A DNA stretch of 7,648 bases from Methylococcaceae bacterium (GCA_021647145.1 JAKIVF010000145.1:1-7648), one strand, 5' to 3'. Shown: positions 1-7,096, counted from the stretch's first letter. Made by a program: numbers and translations. The notes: generated by a model not told the origin, from the sequence alone.

Positions 1-638
1 CAATGGCAAGAACTTCAGCCCCAGATTCTGCAGTAGCTCAATTCTTTATCAATAGTGTTGATAATGATTTTTTGAATTATCAAGACAAAAATGAACCTGG
101 ATATGCTGTATTTGGTAAAGTCATTGAAGGAATGGATGTCGTTGACTTAATTAGTGCAGTTGATACTAGCGGCAGTTCGCCTAGAGAAAAAGTTATTATT
201 GAATCAATTCGTCGTCATAAAGAAGATCAATCACCTGCATCTGGAATAGCACCTACACCTCAAGAAAAAGGGGAATTATCTTTTAATACCCTGCAAACGG
301 AGTATTCAGTGGGAGAGGTTCTTAACGTGTCACTTAAAGAACCAGGGATAAAACGAGAAAAACAATTAGACCTGTGGGTTGCTGTTCTTTTACCTACTGG
401 TGAATTTATATATCTAAGCAAAAAAGACACATTCACTTCTACCCCCACAGTATTCAAAAGTGCAGTTAAGGTTGAGGAAACTTCCCATCAAGTTTTAACC
501 TTGACTATTCCTGAAGGGTTAGCCGGCTCTTATACTATCTATGCCATATTTAATAAAATAGGATATAACATCAATAACTTAGACAAGTCATTGCGCTCGA
601 ATATTGCTAGTAAGAAAATTAACATAATAGAGAGGTAG
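1..638 (+). CDS. Cyclophilin-type peptidyl-prolyl cis-trans isomerase with extra C-terminal beta-rich domain (5' end missing)
   Basis: Catalyses cis-trans isomerisation of Xaa-Pro bonds during protein folding. The visible 211 residues begin inside the cyclophilin core. MARTSAPDSAVAQFFIN is the conserved internal strand (compare E. coli PpiB, MARTQAPHSATAQFFIN), so the ATG at position 3 is an internal Met and the true start lies upstream of the window. Roughly 70-100 residues are missing, including the catalytic Arg and any signal peptide. Core residues seen are Q13, F14, F15, then NDFLN (21-25), YAVFGKV (34-40) and the final strand VIIESI (64-69). After a Pro/Ser-rich linker (about 73-90) comes a domain of about 120 residues with beta-strand-like segments: LDLWVAVLLP (122-131), a conserved-looking VEETSH (157-162), and SYTIYAIF (176-183). 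It resembles beta-sandwich modules I recall from secreted proteins of filamentous sulfur bacteria, which suggests an exported protein. Normal cyclophilins end near residue 70 here, so the tail is an unusual addition. Isomerase call is firm; tail function unknown. Confidence 0.93.
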   Translation, partial: MARTSAPDSAVAQFFINSVDNDFLNYQDKNEPGYAVFGKVIEGMDVVDLISAVDTSGSSPREKVIIESIRRHKEDQSPASGIAPTPQEKGELSFNTLQTEYSVGEVLNVSLKEPGIKREKQLDLWVAVLLPTGEFIYLSKKDTFTSTPTVFKSAVKVEETSHQVLTLTIPEGLAGSYTIYAIFNKIGYNINNLDKSLRSNIASKKINIIER

Positions 639-648
639 TATTGATATA

Positions 649-708
649 CCTCTATTATTCTTTATTTTTATTACCCTCTCCAATTGAGAAATAGTAGAGG
701 CGTTTTTT
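649..708 (+). terminator. Probable intrinsic terminator after the cyclophilin gene
   Basis: CCTCTATTATT (649-659) pairs with AATAGTAGAGG (690-700), giving an 11-bp stem with one G-U pair, followed after CG by six T (703-708). The loop is long (30 bases), which lowers confidence. A second pairing competes for the same bases: AGAGGTA (631-637, overlapping the stop codon) with TACCTCT (647-653), also followed by a T-rich stretch. Either hairpin could end transcription. Confidence 0.5.
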
Positions 709-802
709 AGGTTTACCAAGAAACGATAACTCACAATATTACTTCTTAACTAAATGACACTACCACTTATGCTCTTCATAACCCCACTAAACACTATCTA
801 AA

Positions 803-831
803 TTCAATAATTTAAATTAATAATTTATACT
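803..831 (+). promoter_or_regulatory. Candidate sigma-70 promoter for the NRAMP-like gene
   Basis: TTCAAT (803-808), a 17-base spacer and TATACT (826-831, five of six matches to the -10 consensus) would start transcription near 838. This would leave a leader of about 230 bases. The region is very AT-rich and contains a repeated 9-mer (AATAATTTA at 806 and 819), so chance matches are likely. A TTGACA at 1009-1014 is an alternative -35 with no good -10 at normal spacing. Confidence 0.35.
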
Positions 832-862
832 GTGTCTACAAATTTAGTACTCTATCAAGGAT

Positions 863-988
863 GTGATTAAAGGCGAAGGTTAGGTAACAAAACTCGATCG
901 TTAACCCAATATCTTTAGCAAAAGTAGTGCTGGGTTGTCAAAAAATATGCAGCCCAACGTCATTTTTATTTACTTCATATTTAATCGC
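863..988 (+). promoter_or_regulatory. Candidate structured leader RNA upstream of the NRAMP-like transporter
   Basis: A closing helix forms between GTGATTAAA (863-871) and TTTAATCGC (980-988), nine base pairs with one G-U. Inside it lie GGTTAG (878-883) with TTAACC (901-906), and TGGGTTGT (931-938) with GCAGCCCA (949-956), eight pairs with two G-U, plus a weak CTTT/AAAG tetraloop hairpin (913-924). AACCCA (903-908) can instead pair with TGGGTT (931-936), so alternative folds exist. The layout is riboswitch-like, but I do not recognise a known class; the yybP-ykoY manganese riboswitch signature is not seen. A decayed mobile element is an alternative. Folding was done by eye. Confidence 0.3.
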
Positions 989-1013
989 CCTCCTCTAACA
1001 ACATTATGTTGAC

Positions 1014-1033
1014 AAAGTGCTAGTCACTTTTTT
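1014..1033 (+). terminator. Terminator-like hairpin between the leader and the NRAMP-like start codon
   Basis: AAAGTG (1014-1019) pairs perfectly with CACTTT (1025-1030) across a 5-base loop, and the T run continues to 1033 (six T in all). It sits 36 bases before the ATG at 1069, where an attenuator would be expected if the leader is regulatory. The stem is short with three A-U pairs at its base. The 5' edge overlaps a TTGACA hexamer, so it could instead be part of a promoter. Confidence 0.3.
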
Positions 1034-1068
1034 CGTAAAGAAAAACTTATTCAATATAAATTATAATC

Positions 1069-2340
1069 ATGAATTCTAACAAAAAAAGTTTACTTTCCCA
1101 ATTGGGTCCAGGTCTAATGTACGCTGGAGCAGCCGTTGGTGTTTCCCATTTAGTACAATCAACTAAAGCCGGAGGTATGTTTGGGTTTGACTTGATTATT
1201 GCTATCTTAATTATTCATTTAATTAAATATCCATTTTTTGAATTTGGTCCTCGTTATACTGCGGCAACGGGCCATAATATTCTTCATGGTTATAAAAAAT
1301 TAGGCCGTTGGGCTGTCTGGGTCTATATTGCTATGACCTTAATGTCCATGCTAATAATCCAGTCTGCTGTAACAACTGTTACAGCAGGTTTATTAATCAA
1401 TATTTTCCATTTTGAGTCTTTAGGTGGTCTTGACCCTCAAAAAATAGCCGCTCTAATTGGCCTCGGTTTACTAATGCTCTGTTTTTCTCTGCTTGCAACA
1501 GGTCGATATAAATTATTAGATAAATTAGTAAAAGTAATTATTCTGGTGCTATCAATCACCTCAGTTTTTGCAGTAGGAATGCTGATATTTGATAATCCAG
1601 GATATTACAAAACCGCAGAGGTTCAATTTTCTTTTAATGATACGACTCATTTAATCTTTTTAGCGACTTTTCTGGGATGGATGCCTGCACCAATGGATAT
1701 TTCTGTTTGGCATTCTATCTGGGCTGAGGCAAATAATGAAAACTCAGAACAAGCTATAGATATAAAAGCCGCATTATTTGATTTTCGTATTGGTTTTTTT
1801 GGAACAGCCTTTCTTGCAATCTGTTTTTTATTATTAGGTGCATTGGTTATGTATGGTAGTGGAGAAACATTTAGCCCTAAAGGTGCTACTTTTGCAGGGC
1901 AATTAATGGATTTATACCAAAAATCATTAGGTAGCTGGGCATACCCAATTGTTGCAATGGCAGCATTTACGACAATGTTTAGTACGACACTGACTTGTCT
2001 TGATGCCTACCCAAGAACACTCAGTGTATCAAGTGAACTTCTTTTTCCAGAGTATATGGATCATAAAAACCAGAAAAAGCACTATCTTTTTTGGTTAGTT
2101 TTTACAGTAATAGGCACAATAACAATTTTATTTTTCTTTCTAACATCAATGCAAGCCATGGTTAAGGTTGCGACAATACTCGCATTTGTTGCAGGTCCAG
2201 TATTAGCAGCATTAAATACATTAGCGATGTTTAATAAAAGTGTTCCCAAAAATGCACGCCCCGGACGATTAATGCTAATTTGGTGTTTTATAAGCATAAG
2301 CATTATGATCGCTTGTTCAATTGTTTATTTATTACTCTAG
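1069..2340 (+). CDS. NRAMP (SLC11)-family membrane transporter with non-canonical metal-binding motifs
   Basis: Integral inner-membrane protein of 423 residues with about 11 hydrophobic helices, for example near 14-33, 40-58, 82-110, 125-143, 155-173, 193-210, 242-263, 288-308, 340-360, 364-385 and 401-423. The N-terminus LGPGLMYAGAAVGVSHLVQS lines up without gaps with the first helix of NRAMP transporters (GP...DPGN...GY). At the DPGN position it has G24-V25-S26-H27, so the metal-binding Asp and Asn are absent. In helix 6 the usual MPH is replaced by MPAPMD (205-210). Classical proton-coupled Mn/Fe transport is therefore doubtful. SLC11 relatives lacking these ligands include Mg transporters (NRMT group), but the substrate here is unknown. 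The ATG sits one residue pattern upstream of the conserved LGPG and has no Shine-Dalgarno sequence. Flanked by gene-free regions on both sides, so probably monocistronic. Confidence 0.8.
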   Translation: MNSNKKSLLSQLGPGLMYAGAAVGVSHLVQSTKAGGMFGFDLIIAILIIHLIKYPFFEFGPRYTAATGHNILHGYKKLGRWAVWVYIAMTLMSMLIIQSAVTTVTAGLLINIFHFESLGGLDPQKIAALIGLGLLMLCFSLLATGRYKLLDKLVKVIILVLSITSVFAVGMLIFDNPGYYKTAEVQFSFNDTTHLIFLATFLGWMPAPMDISVWHSIWAEANNENSEQAIDIKAALFDFRIGFFGTAFLAICFLLLGALVMYGSGETFSPKGATFAGQLMDLYQKSLGSWAYPIVAMAAFTTMFSTTLTCLDAYPRTLSVSSELLFPEYMDHKNQKKHYLFWLVFTVIGTITILFFFLTSMQAMVKVATILAFVAGPVLAALNTLAMFNKSVPKNARPGRLMLIWCFISISIMIACSIVYLLL

Positions 2341-2735
2341 ACACATATAACTCTTTGTAAGGTATAATAAAAGTAAGAAAATAAGTCTCTTTTAGGATTG
2401 CATAGAATTGGTAATGCTTAATATTATAAGTATCCCTGTAAGTGCAAATTCTGAACAGCTTATGTTAATTTCTTAATTTTTAACAAACATACTTTAAGGT
2501 AAGGACAAATAAAAAAATCTTAAATAAACTTTTCAAGCGTTTTTACTCCCTATTTTTTATAGAGTTAGTTGATAAAAATTATTTATATATAAAAATTCAC
2601 AAGAAAAGTAATAAAAAATTTTCAAATATTAGAGTTTTATTATATTATAAGGTGTCACTATATTTTTATGTTGATTATTCAACCTTTTAATTTTGTATCA
2701 AACCATCATTATTCATAATATCAGGAGTCAGACCC
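2341..2735 (+). other. 395-base gene-free, very AT-rich region upstream of the sulfide-oxidation genes
   Basis: No open frame with coding character and no RNA gene is visible. It should contain the end of the NRAMP-like transcript and the promoter of the dioxygenase-rhodanese gene. A weak candidate promoter is TTGATT (2671-2676) with TGTATC (2694-2699) at 17 bases. The first hexamer lies in TTGATTATTCAA (2671-2682), an imperfect dyad (10 of 12 positions symmetric) that might be an operator. Its half-site spacing does not fit the FNR consensus. Short dyads near 2395-2435 (GGAT/ATCC enclosing GCAT/ATGC) are too weak to call a terminator. Confidence 0.4.
2723..2727 (+). promoter_or_regulatory. 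Shine-Dalgarno sequence of the dioxygenase-rhodanese gene
   Basis: AGGAG lies 8 bases before the ATG at 2736 and fixes that start. It is the clearest ribosome binding site on the plus strand here; the NRAMP-like and SulP genes have none. Confidence 0.8.
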
Positions 2736-3827
2736 ATGCTATTTAAACAACTATTTGATAAAGAAAGCTGTACTTATACTTATTTTATTGCTGATCTAGA
2801 TGCTAAAGAAGCTGTTTTCATTGATCCAGTCGATACACAAATAGATACCTATCTTGATTTGTTAAAAGAAAACGACCTTACTTTAAAGTATTCACTTGAA
2901 ACTCATGTTCATGCTGATCATGTCACGGCAAGTGGTCAGTTAAGGCAAAAAGTAGGTGCTAAAACAGCAGTTAGTTCATTATGTGGTGCAGACAGTGCTG
3001 ATATTCAAATTAAAGATGGCGATGTCTTTGAATTTGGAAAGTCTGAAACTATTAAAGTTATTTCCACCCCAGGTCATACACCTGGTAGTACATCTTTTTT
3101 ATGGCGTGATAGAATTTTTACTGGAGATGCATTATTAGTTAATGGCTGTGGGCGTACTGACTTTCAAGGAGGCAGTGCTGAGGATCAATATGATAGTATT
3201 ACCCAGCGATTATTTACTCTACCTGATGATACTATTGTTTATCCTGGTCATGACTATAACGGTCGCTGGATTAGTAATATCGCTCAAGAACAAACAAGTA
3301 ATTCTCGATTAGCTGGAAAAACTAAAGCAGAATTTGTTGAAATTATGGAAAACCTAAATCTGCCAAAACCAAAGTTAATTGATATGGCTGTTCCTGCTAA
3401 TCGCTATTGTGGTATTGATGAAGAGCAAGCGAGTCAAGCTGCAGAACAACGAGTTGAAGGTTCTGACCCTAAACGTCAAACATCAAGTATGGAAGAACTT
3501 GTTAATCAAGTGCTGCAAAATATTACAGAAATACACCCAACTAAAGCTCAAGATATTATTTCCAACAGTGAAGTCGTTATTGTTGATGTAAGAGAAGAAC
3601 ACGAATTTAATAAAGGCAATATAGATAACTCAATTCTTTTACCTCGAGGTCTAATAGAGTTTAAAATCAATACAATACCAGAACTTTCTGATAAGTCTGC
3701 AACAATTATTGTTTATTGTCACAGTGGAAAACGTGCTGCCCTATCAGCAGACACCTTGCAAAAAATGGGCTATACCAATGTATTGTCAATTGCTGGTGGA
3801 TATGAAGCCTGGAAACAAAACGTTTAA
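2736..3827 (+). CDS. Persulfide dioxygenase (ETHE1-type MBL fold) fused to a C-terminal rhodanese domain
   Basis: Cytoplasmic bifunctional enzyme of 363 residues. The N-terminal metallo-beta-lactamase domain (about 1-240) is the ETHE1 type, which uses one Fe(II) and O2 to oxidise glutathione or other thiol persulfide to sulfite. The motif THVHADH spans 56-62. By comparison with human ETHE1, H57, H114 (TPGHTPG) and D131 (FTGDAL) are the expected iron ligands, and R140 in GCGRTDF matches the substrate-site Arg163. H172 is in YPGHDY. The C-terminal rhodanese domain (about 267-363) has the active-site loop C328-HSGKR, so it should transfer sulfane sulfur. The order matches PRF fusions such as that of Burkholderia phytofirmans. 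There is no N-terminal DUF442 (as in Blh) and no third domain (as in CstB). All key residues are present. SQR follows 86 bases downstream, which supports sulfide oxidation or detoxification. Confidence 0.95.
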   Translation: MLFKQLFDKESCTYTYFIADLDAKEAVFIDPVDTQIDTYLDLLKENDLTLKYSLETHVHADHVTASGQLRQKVGAKTAVSSLCGADSADIQIKDGDVFEFGKSETIKVISTPGHTPGSTSFLWRDRIFTGDALLVNGCGRTDFQGGSAEDQYDSITQRLFTLPDDTIVYPGHDYNGRWISNIAQEQTSNSRLAGKTKAEFVEIMENLNLPKPKLIDMAVPANRYCGIDEEQASQAAEQRVEGSDPKRQTSSMEELVNQVLQNITEIHPTKAQDIISNSEVVIVDVREEHEFNKGNIDNSILLPRGLIEFKINTIPELSDKSATIIVYCHSGKRAALSADTLQKMGYTNVLSIAGGYEAWKQNV

Positions 3828-3913
3828 AGACTATAAACTTTTATTTACCTTTAAATCAGCAGCTTAACCGGATACAATGATAAGAATTTTCTCAAACCAA
3901 AGAGCAGGATAAT

Positions 3914-5167
3914 ATGTCAGAAAAACACCATTCTATTCTTATCGTTGGCGGCGGTGCTGCTGGCGTTTCTACGGCTAATAACATGCGTCGTAAAAATTCA
4001 ACTATTGATATAGCATTAATTGAACCCTCTGAAAAACATTATTATCAGCCTGGGTTTACCATTATTGGCGGCGGAGCATATACACTTAAAAAAACCACTA
4101 GGAACGAGGCAGACTTGATCCATCCGAGCGTAAATTGGATTAAGGATTATGCTGAGACTTTTCAGCCAGATGAAAATAAAGTCACATTAAAATCTGGTGA
4201 TGTTATCAGTTACGACTTTTTAGTAGTCTGTCCTGGTCTACAAGTAGATTTTGACAAAATTGATGGTTTAGTTGAAACATTAGGAAAAAATGGAGTTTGT
4301 ACTAACTATTCCGTAGATATAGTCGAATATACATGGGAATGTATACAAAAGACCGAATCAGGCACTGCTTTATTCACTCAACCACCCATGCCGATTAAAT
4401 GCGCTGGTGCACCACAAAAAATTATGTATTTGGCAGCTGACCGGTTTCGTAAAAAAGGGATTGCTGACAAAGTTAACATTGAATTTTGCAACGCTGGCCC
4501 TGCTATGTTTGGCATCCCCTTCTTTGCTAAAGCATTAAGTAAAGTAATTACCAAATACGGTATTACAACAAACTTTGGTCATAATTTAGTTGCTATCGAT
4601 GGAAAAGCAAAAAAAGCCACTTTTGAAACCACAGATTCTGATGGCAAAAAAACTAAAATTACGAAAGAATTTGATATGATACATGTCACTCCACCTCAGA
4701 GCGCACCTGATTTTATCAAATCAAGCCCTCTAGCAAATGAGGGAGGCTGGGTTGATGTGCACCAAGGTACTTTACAACATAATAAATTCAGTAATATTTT
4801 TGGATTAGGTGATGTTACTTCAACCCCAAATGCTAAAACAGCAGCTGCGGTGAGAAAACAGGTACCTGTAGTTGTTGACAATATTCTGCAACTATTAGCC
4901 AATAAACCTGTAGTGGAAGGCTATGATGGATATGGCTCATGTCCATTAACAACATCATTAAACACGGTGATGGTTGCTGAATTTTCTTATGGTGGAAAAG
5001 TAACACCTTCGTTCCCATTTCTTGACCCTAGAACCAATAGCCGTTTTTGGTGGTTTGGAAAAACAATTGGGTTTCCTTTTTTATATTGGCAAATCATGAT
5101 TAAAGGTATTCGCTTTGACATCCCTCATAAAGCATCTTATGCAAAAAAACTAACCAAAGAAGACTGA
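3914..5167 (+). CDS. sqr: Sulfide:quinone oxidoreductase, type II (SQRDL-like)
   Basis: Membrane-attached flavoprotein of 417 residues that oxidises H2S, reduces quinone and transfers sulfane sulfur to a thiol acceptor, supplying the persulfide used by the preceding gene product. The FAD-binding glycine motif is VGGGAAG (11-17), and the second FAD signature is FGLGD (296-300). The two redox cysteines are C163 in IKCAGAPQK and C343 in YGSCPLTTS. They match Cys201 and Cys379 of human SQOR, and KCAGAPQKIMYL is nearly identical to the human site. A further Cys, C129 in GVCTNYS, lies near where type I enzymes have a third functional Cys; its role here is unknown. The C-terminal stretch 384-412 is aromatic and basic (FPFLYWQIMIKGIRF), fitting the monotopic membrane anchor. 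AGGA (3906-3909) precedes the ATG by 4 bases. Probably in one operon with the dioxygenase, ending at the terminator at 5183. Confidence 0.95.
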   Translation: MSEKHHSILIVGGGAAGVSTANNMRRKNSTIDIALIEPSEKHYYQPGFTIIGGGAYTLKKTTRNEADLIHPSVNWIKDYAETFQPDENKVTLKSGDVISYDFLVVCPGLQVDFDKIDGLVETLGKNGVCTNYSVDIVEYTWECIQKTESGTALFTQPPMPIKCAGAPQKIMYLAADRFRKKGIADKVNIEFCNAGPAMFGIPFFAKALSKVITKYGITTNFGHNLVAIDGKAKKATFETTDSDGKKTKITKEFDMIHVTPPQSAPDFIKSSPLANEGGWVDVHQGTLQHNKFSNIFGLGDVTSTPNAKTAAAVRKQVPVVVDNILQLLANKPVVEGYDGYGSCPLTTSLNTVMVAEFSYGGKVTPSFPFLDPRTNSRFWWFGKTIGFPFLYWQIMIKGIRFDIPHKASYAKKLTKED

Positions 5168-5180
5168 TAAACTCTCTATA

Positions 5181-5223
5181 AGAAGTTCCTCTTTACAGAT
5201 AATAACCTTAAAGAGGAACTTTT
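5181..5223 (+). terminator. Strong hairpin terminator after sqr
   Basis: AAGTTCCTCTTTA (5183-5195) and TAAAGAGGAACTT (5209-5221) form a perfect 13-bp stem with a 13-base loop, extended by a G-U and an A-U pair at the base. A short T run (5220-5223) overlaps the end of the stem and is followed by AATT. It lies 16 bases after the sqr stop codon and separates the dioxygenase/sqr unit from sulP. The symmetry means it could also act on the other strand (AAAA/AGTT context), but no minus-strand gene reaches it within the window. Confidence 0.8.
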
Positions 5224-5313
5224 AATTACCTCACTAATTAGGGTAATACAATATACACCCAAACGACTTCAAATTAATCGACCCATTCCAAAACATTTCA
5301 ACCATCTTTAAGC

Positions 5314-5319
5314 TATAAT
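5314..5319 (+). promoter_or_regulatory. Candidate -10 box of the SulP gene
   Basis: TATAAT matches the sigma-70 -10 consensus exactly and lies 36 bases before the ATG at 5356, giving a leader of about 30 bases. No good -35 hexamer is found 16-18 bases upstream (sequence there is AAACAT-like), so an activator may be needed. It supports separate transcription of sulP downstream of the terminator. Confidence 0.45.
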
Positions 5320-5355
5320 TAAAAATCAACTATTAAGAAAAATTATTAAATATTC

Positions 5356-7086
5356 ATGCCCTTACAGCGAACTGACACTTGGATTAACAAATATTTCCCA
5401 ATTTCAATTTGGTTAAAAAATTATACTAAAGAAGATCTAAATGGTGATATTTTTGCTGGAATTATTACTGCTATATTATTGGTTCCTCAGGGTATTGCTT
5501 ATGCAATGCTTGCAGGGTTACCAGCTCAAGTTGGTTTATATGCAAGCATTTTACCCCCTCTTCTTTATGCTTTTTTAGGAACAAGTAAAACCTTATCAGT
5601 AGGTCCTGTTTCTATAGCTGCAATTATGATTGCCAGTGCTCTGTCTGCCCCAGAAATCACTGTACTAGGAAGTTCAGTTGAAAATGCAATTATTTTGGCT
5701 GCTGAAGGTGGCTTAATTTTATTGTTAATGGCTCTTTTACGAATGGGGGGGCTCGTTAATTTTATTAGCCACCCTGTTTTGACTGGTTTTACAAGTGGTG
5801 CGGCACTATTGATTATATTATCTCAAGTGCCTCACTTACTCGGCTTATCAAAGAATCAGTGTGGTTTTGATCTAGGGTGCTATAGCCAGTATTTTCAACA
5901 AATCAATAGCTATACAGCTGGGTTAGCTCTCCTTAGTATCACACTTTTACTTTCTTTTGGCTCTCCATTATCAATTCTTCTTAATCAGTTAAAGGTTAAA
6001 AAAAATATCATTACCGGTATTAGCAAATGTGCACCATTATTGGCCGTAGTTTTAACTACTTTTTTAGTTAGATTTTATCAATTATCTGATAATCAGCACG
6101 TTACTATTGTAGGAGAAATTCAACCGGGTTTACCTGAAATTAGTTTTTCATTTATCAACAATTTAGAACAGTGGAAAGCTTTATTACCTAGTGCATCTTT
6201 TATTGCCATCATCGCTTATGTAGAAAGTGTCGCTATTGCTAAAGTTACTGCTAATTTAAGAAATCAAAAGATAAACCCTAATCAGGAGCTCATTGCTTTA
6301 GGTGCTGCAAACTTGGCAACTGCATTTTCTGGCGGTATGTCTGTGGCAGGAGGCTTTAGTAGAACGATGGTAAATTTCTCTGCTGGTGCCCGCACTCAAA
6401 TGGCAATGATTATAGCTGTCATTCTTCTTAGTTTTGCCGTTATATTTTTCACTGAACAATTTACTTATATTCCTAAAGCTGCTTTAGCCGCTATTATTCT
6501 TATAGCTATTTTACCTTTAGTAAAGTTACGAGAAATCATAACAACATGGAAATATGACAAAAGTGATGGGTTAGCTGAGTTAATTACTTTATTAGGAGTA
6601 CTTGCTTTAGGTATTGAAGAAGGTATTGCACTAGGTGTTATTATTACAATTCTGAGTTTTTTACGCCGAACAAGCCGTCCTCATATTGCAATAGTAGGAA
6701 AAATACAAGATACACATCATTTTAGAAATATTAAGCGACACCAAGTAGAAACTTGGAAAAACTTAACTTTAATAAGGATCGATGAAAATATCAGCTTCGC
6801 CAATGTTAGCTATATCATTGATTTTATTGAAAATGAAACAATTCACAAGTCACATTTAGAACATGTTATTTTGATTTTTTCATCAGTTAGCCATATTGAT
6901 ACAACAGCTTTTGAAGCACTGGAAAATCTTATCAATTCCTTAAAAAAACAAAATATATTACTTCATTTAGCAGAAATTAAAGGCCCTGTTTTTGACAAAT
7001 TAAAACAGACGAATTTTATAAACCATCTAAGCCCAGGTAAGGTATTTTTTAAAACTATAGACGCCATAGACGACCTTGCTAATTGA
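5356..7086 (+). CDS. SulP (SLC26) family anion permease with C-terminal STAS domain
   Basis: Inner-membrane anion transporter of 576 residues, a normal length for the family. The membrane domain covers about 30-436 and begins with the SulP signature VPQGIAYAMLAGLPAQVGLY (43-62). It continues with LSVGPVSIAAIM (80-91), AYVESVAIAK (287-296) and the conserved pattern SGGMSVAGGFSRTMVN (325-340) then AGARTQ (343-348). The cytoplasmic STAS domain (about 442-570) carries the IDTT motif (514-517) at the site phosphorylated in SpoIIAA-type proteins. Family members carry sulfate, bicarbonate, C4-dicarboxylates or other anions, so sequence alone does not fix the substrate. Location after a sulfide-oxidation pair suggests a sulfur oxyanion, perhaps export of sulfite or sulfate. 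The chosen ATG is the only reasonable start before the conserved N-terminal helix. No Shine-Dalgarno is visible before it. Convergent with the Bfd-like gene, 58 bases away. Confidence 0.92.
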   Translation: MPLQRTDTWINKYFPISIWLKNYTKEDLNGDIFAGIITAILLVPQGIAYAMLAGLPAQVGLYASILPPLLYAFLGTSKTLSVGPVSIAAIMIASALSAPEITVLGSSVENAIILAAEGGLILLLMALLRMGGLVNFISHPVLTGFTSGAALLIILSQVPHLLGLSKNQCGFDLGCYSQYFQQINSYTAGLALLSITLLLSFGSPLSILLNQLKVKKNIITGISKCAPLLAVVLTTFLVRFYQLSDNQHVTIVGEIQPGLPEISFSFINNLEQWKALLPSASFIAIIAYVESVAIAKVTANLRNQKINPNQELIALGAANLATAFSGGMSVAGGFSRTMVNFSAGARTQMAMIIAVILLSFAVIFFTEQFTYIPKAALAAIILIAILPLVKLREIITTWKYDKSDGLAELITLLGVLALGIEEGIALGVIITILSFLRRTSRPHIAIVGKIQDTHHFRNIKRHQVETWKNLTLIRIDENISFANVSYIIDFIENETIHKSHLEHVILIFSSVSHIDTTAFEALENLINSLKKQNILLHLAEIKGPVFDKLKQTNFINHLSPGKVFFKTIDAIDDLAN

Positions 7087-7096
7087 TACAATTCAA

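Noticed and set aside
838..990. Decayed transposase or MITE in the leader before the NRAMP-like gene
   Set aside because: Translations on both strands are broken by stops and give no recognisable transposase motif; no target-site duplication flanks the 863-871/980-988 inverted repeat. A structured leader fits the position better, though this is not excluded.
2671..2682. FNR-type site TTGATTATTCAA upstream of the dioxygenase gene
   Set aside because: FNR sites are TTGAT-N4-ATCAA; here the half-sites are two bases too close and the symmetry is imperfect.
2956..3591. Plus-strand open frames of 60 and 70 codons inside the dioxygenase-rhodanese gene
   Set aside because: They lie in another frame of a gene with complete conserved motifs; their composition is Leu/Lys-rich without domain character.
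4696..5018. Minus-strand open frames opposite sqr
   Set aside because: Antisense shadows of conserved SQR codons including the C343 region; no ribosome binding sites or recognisable motifs.
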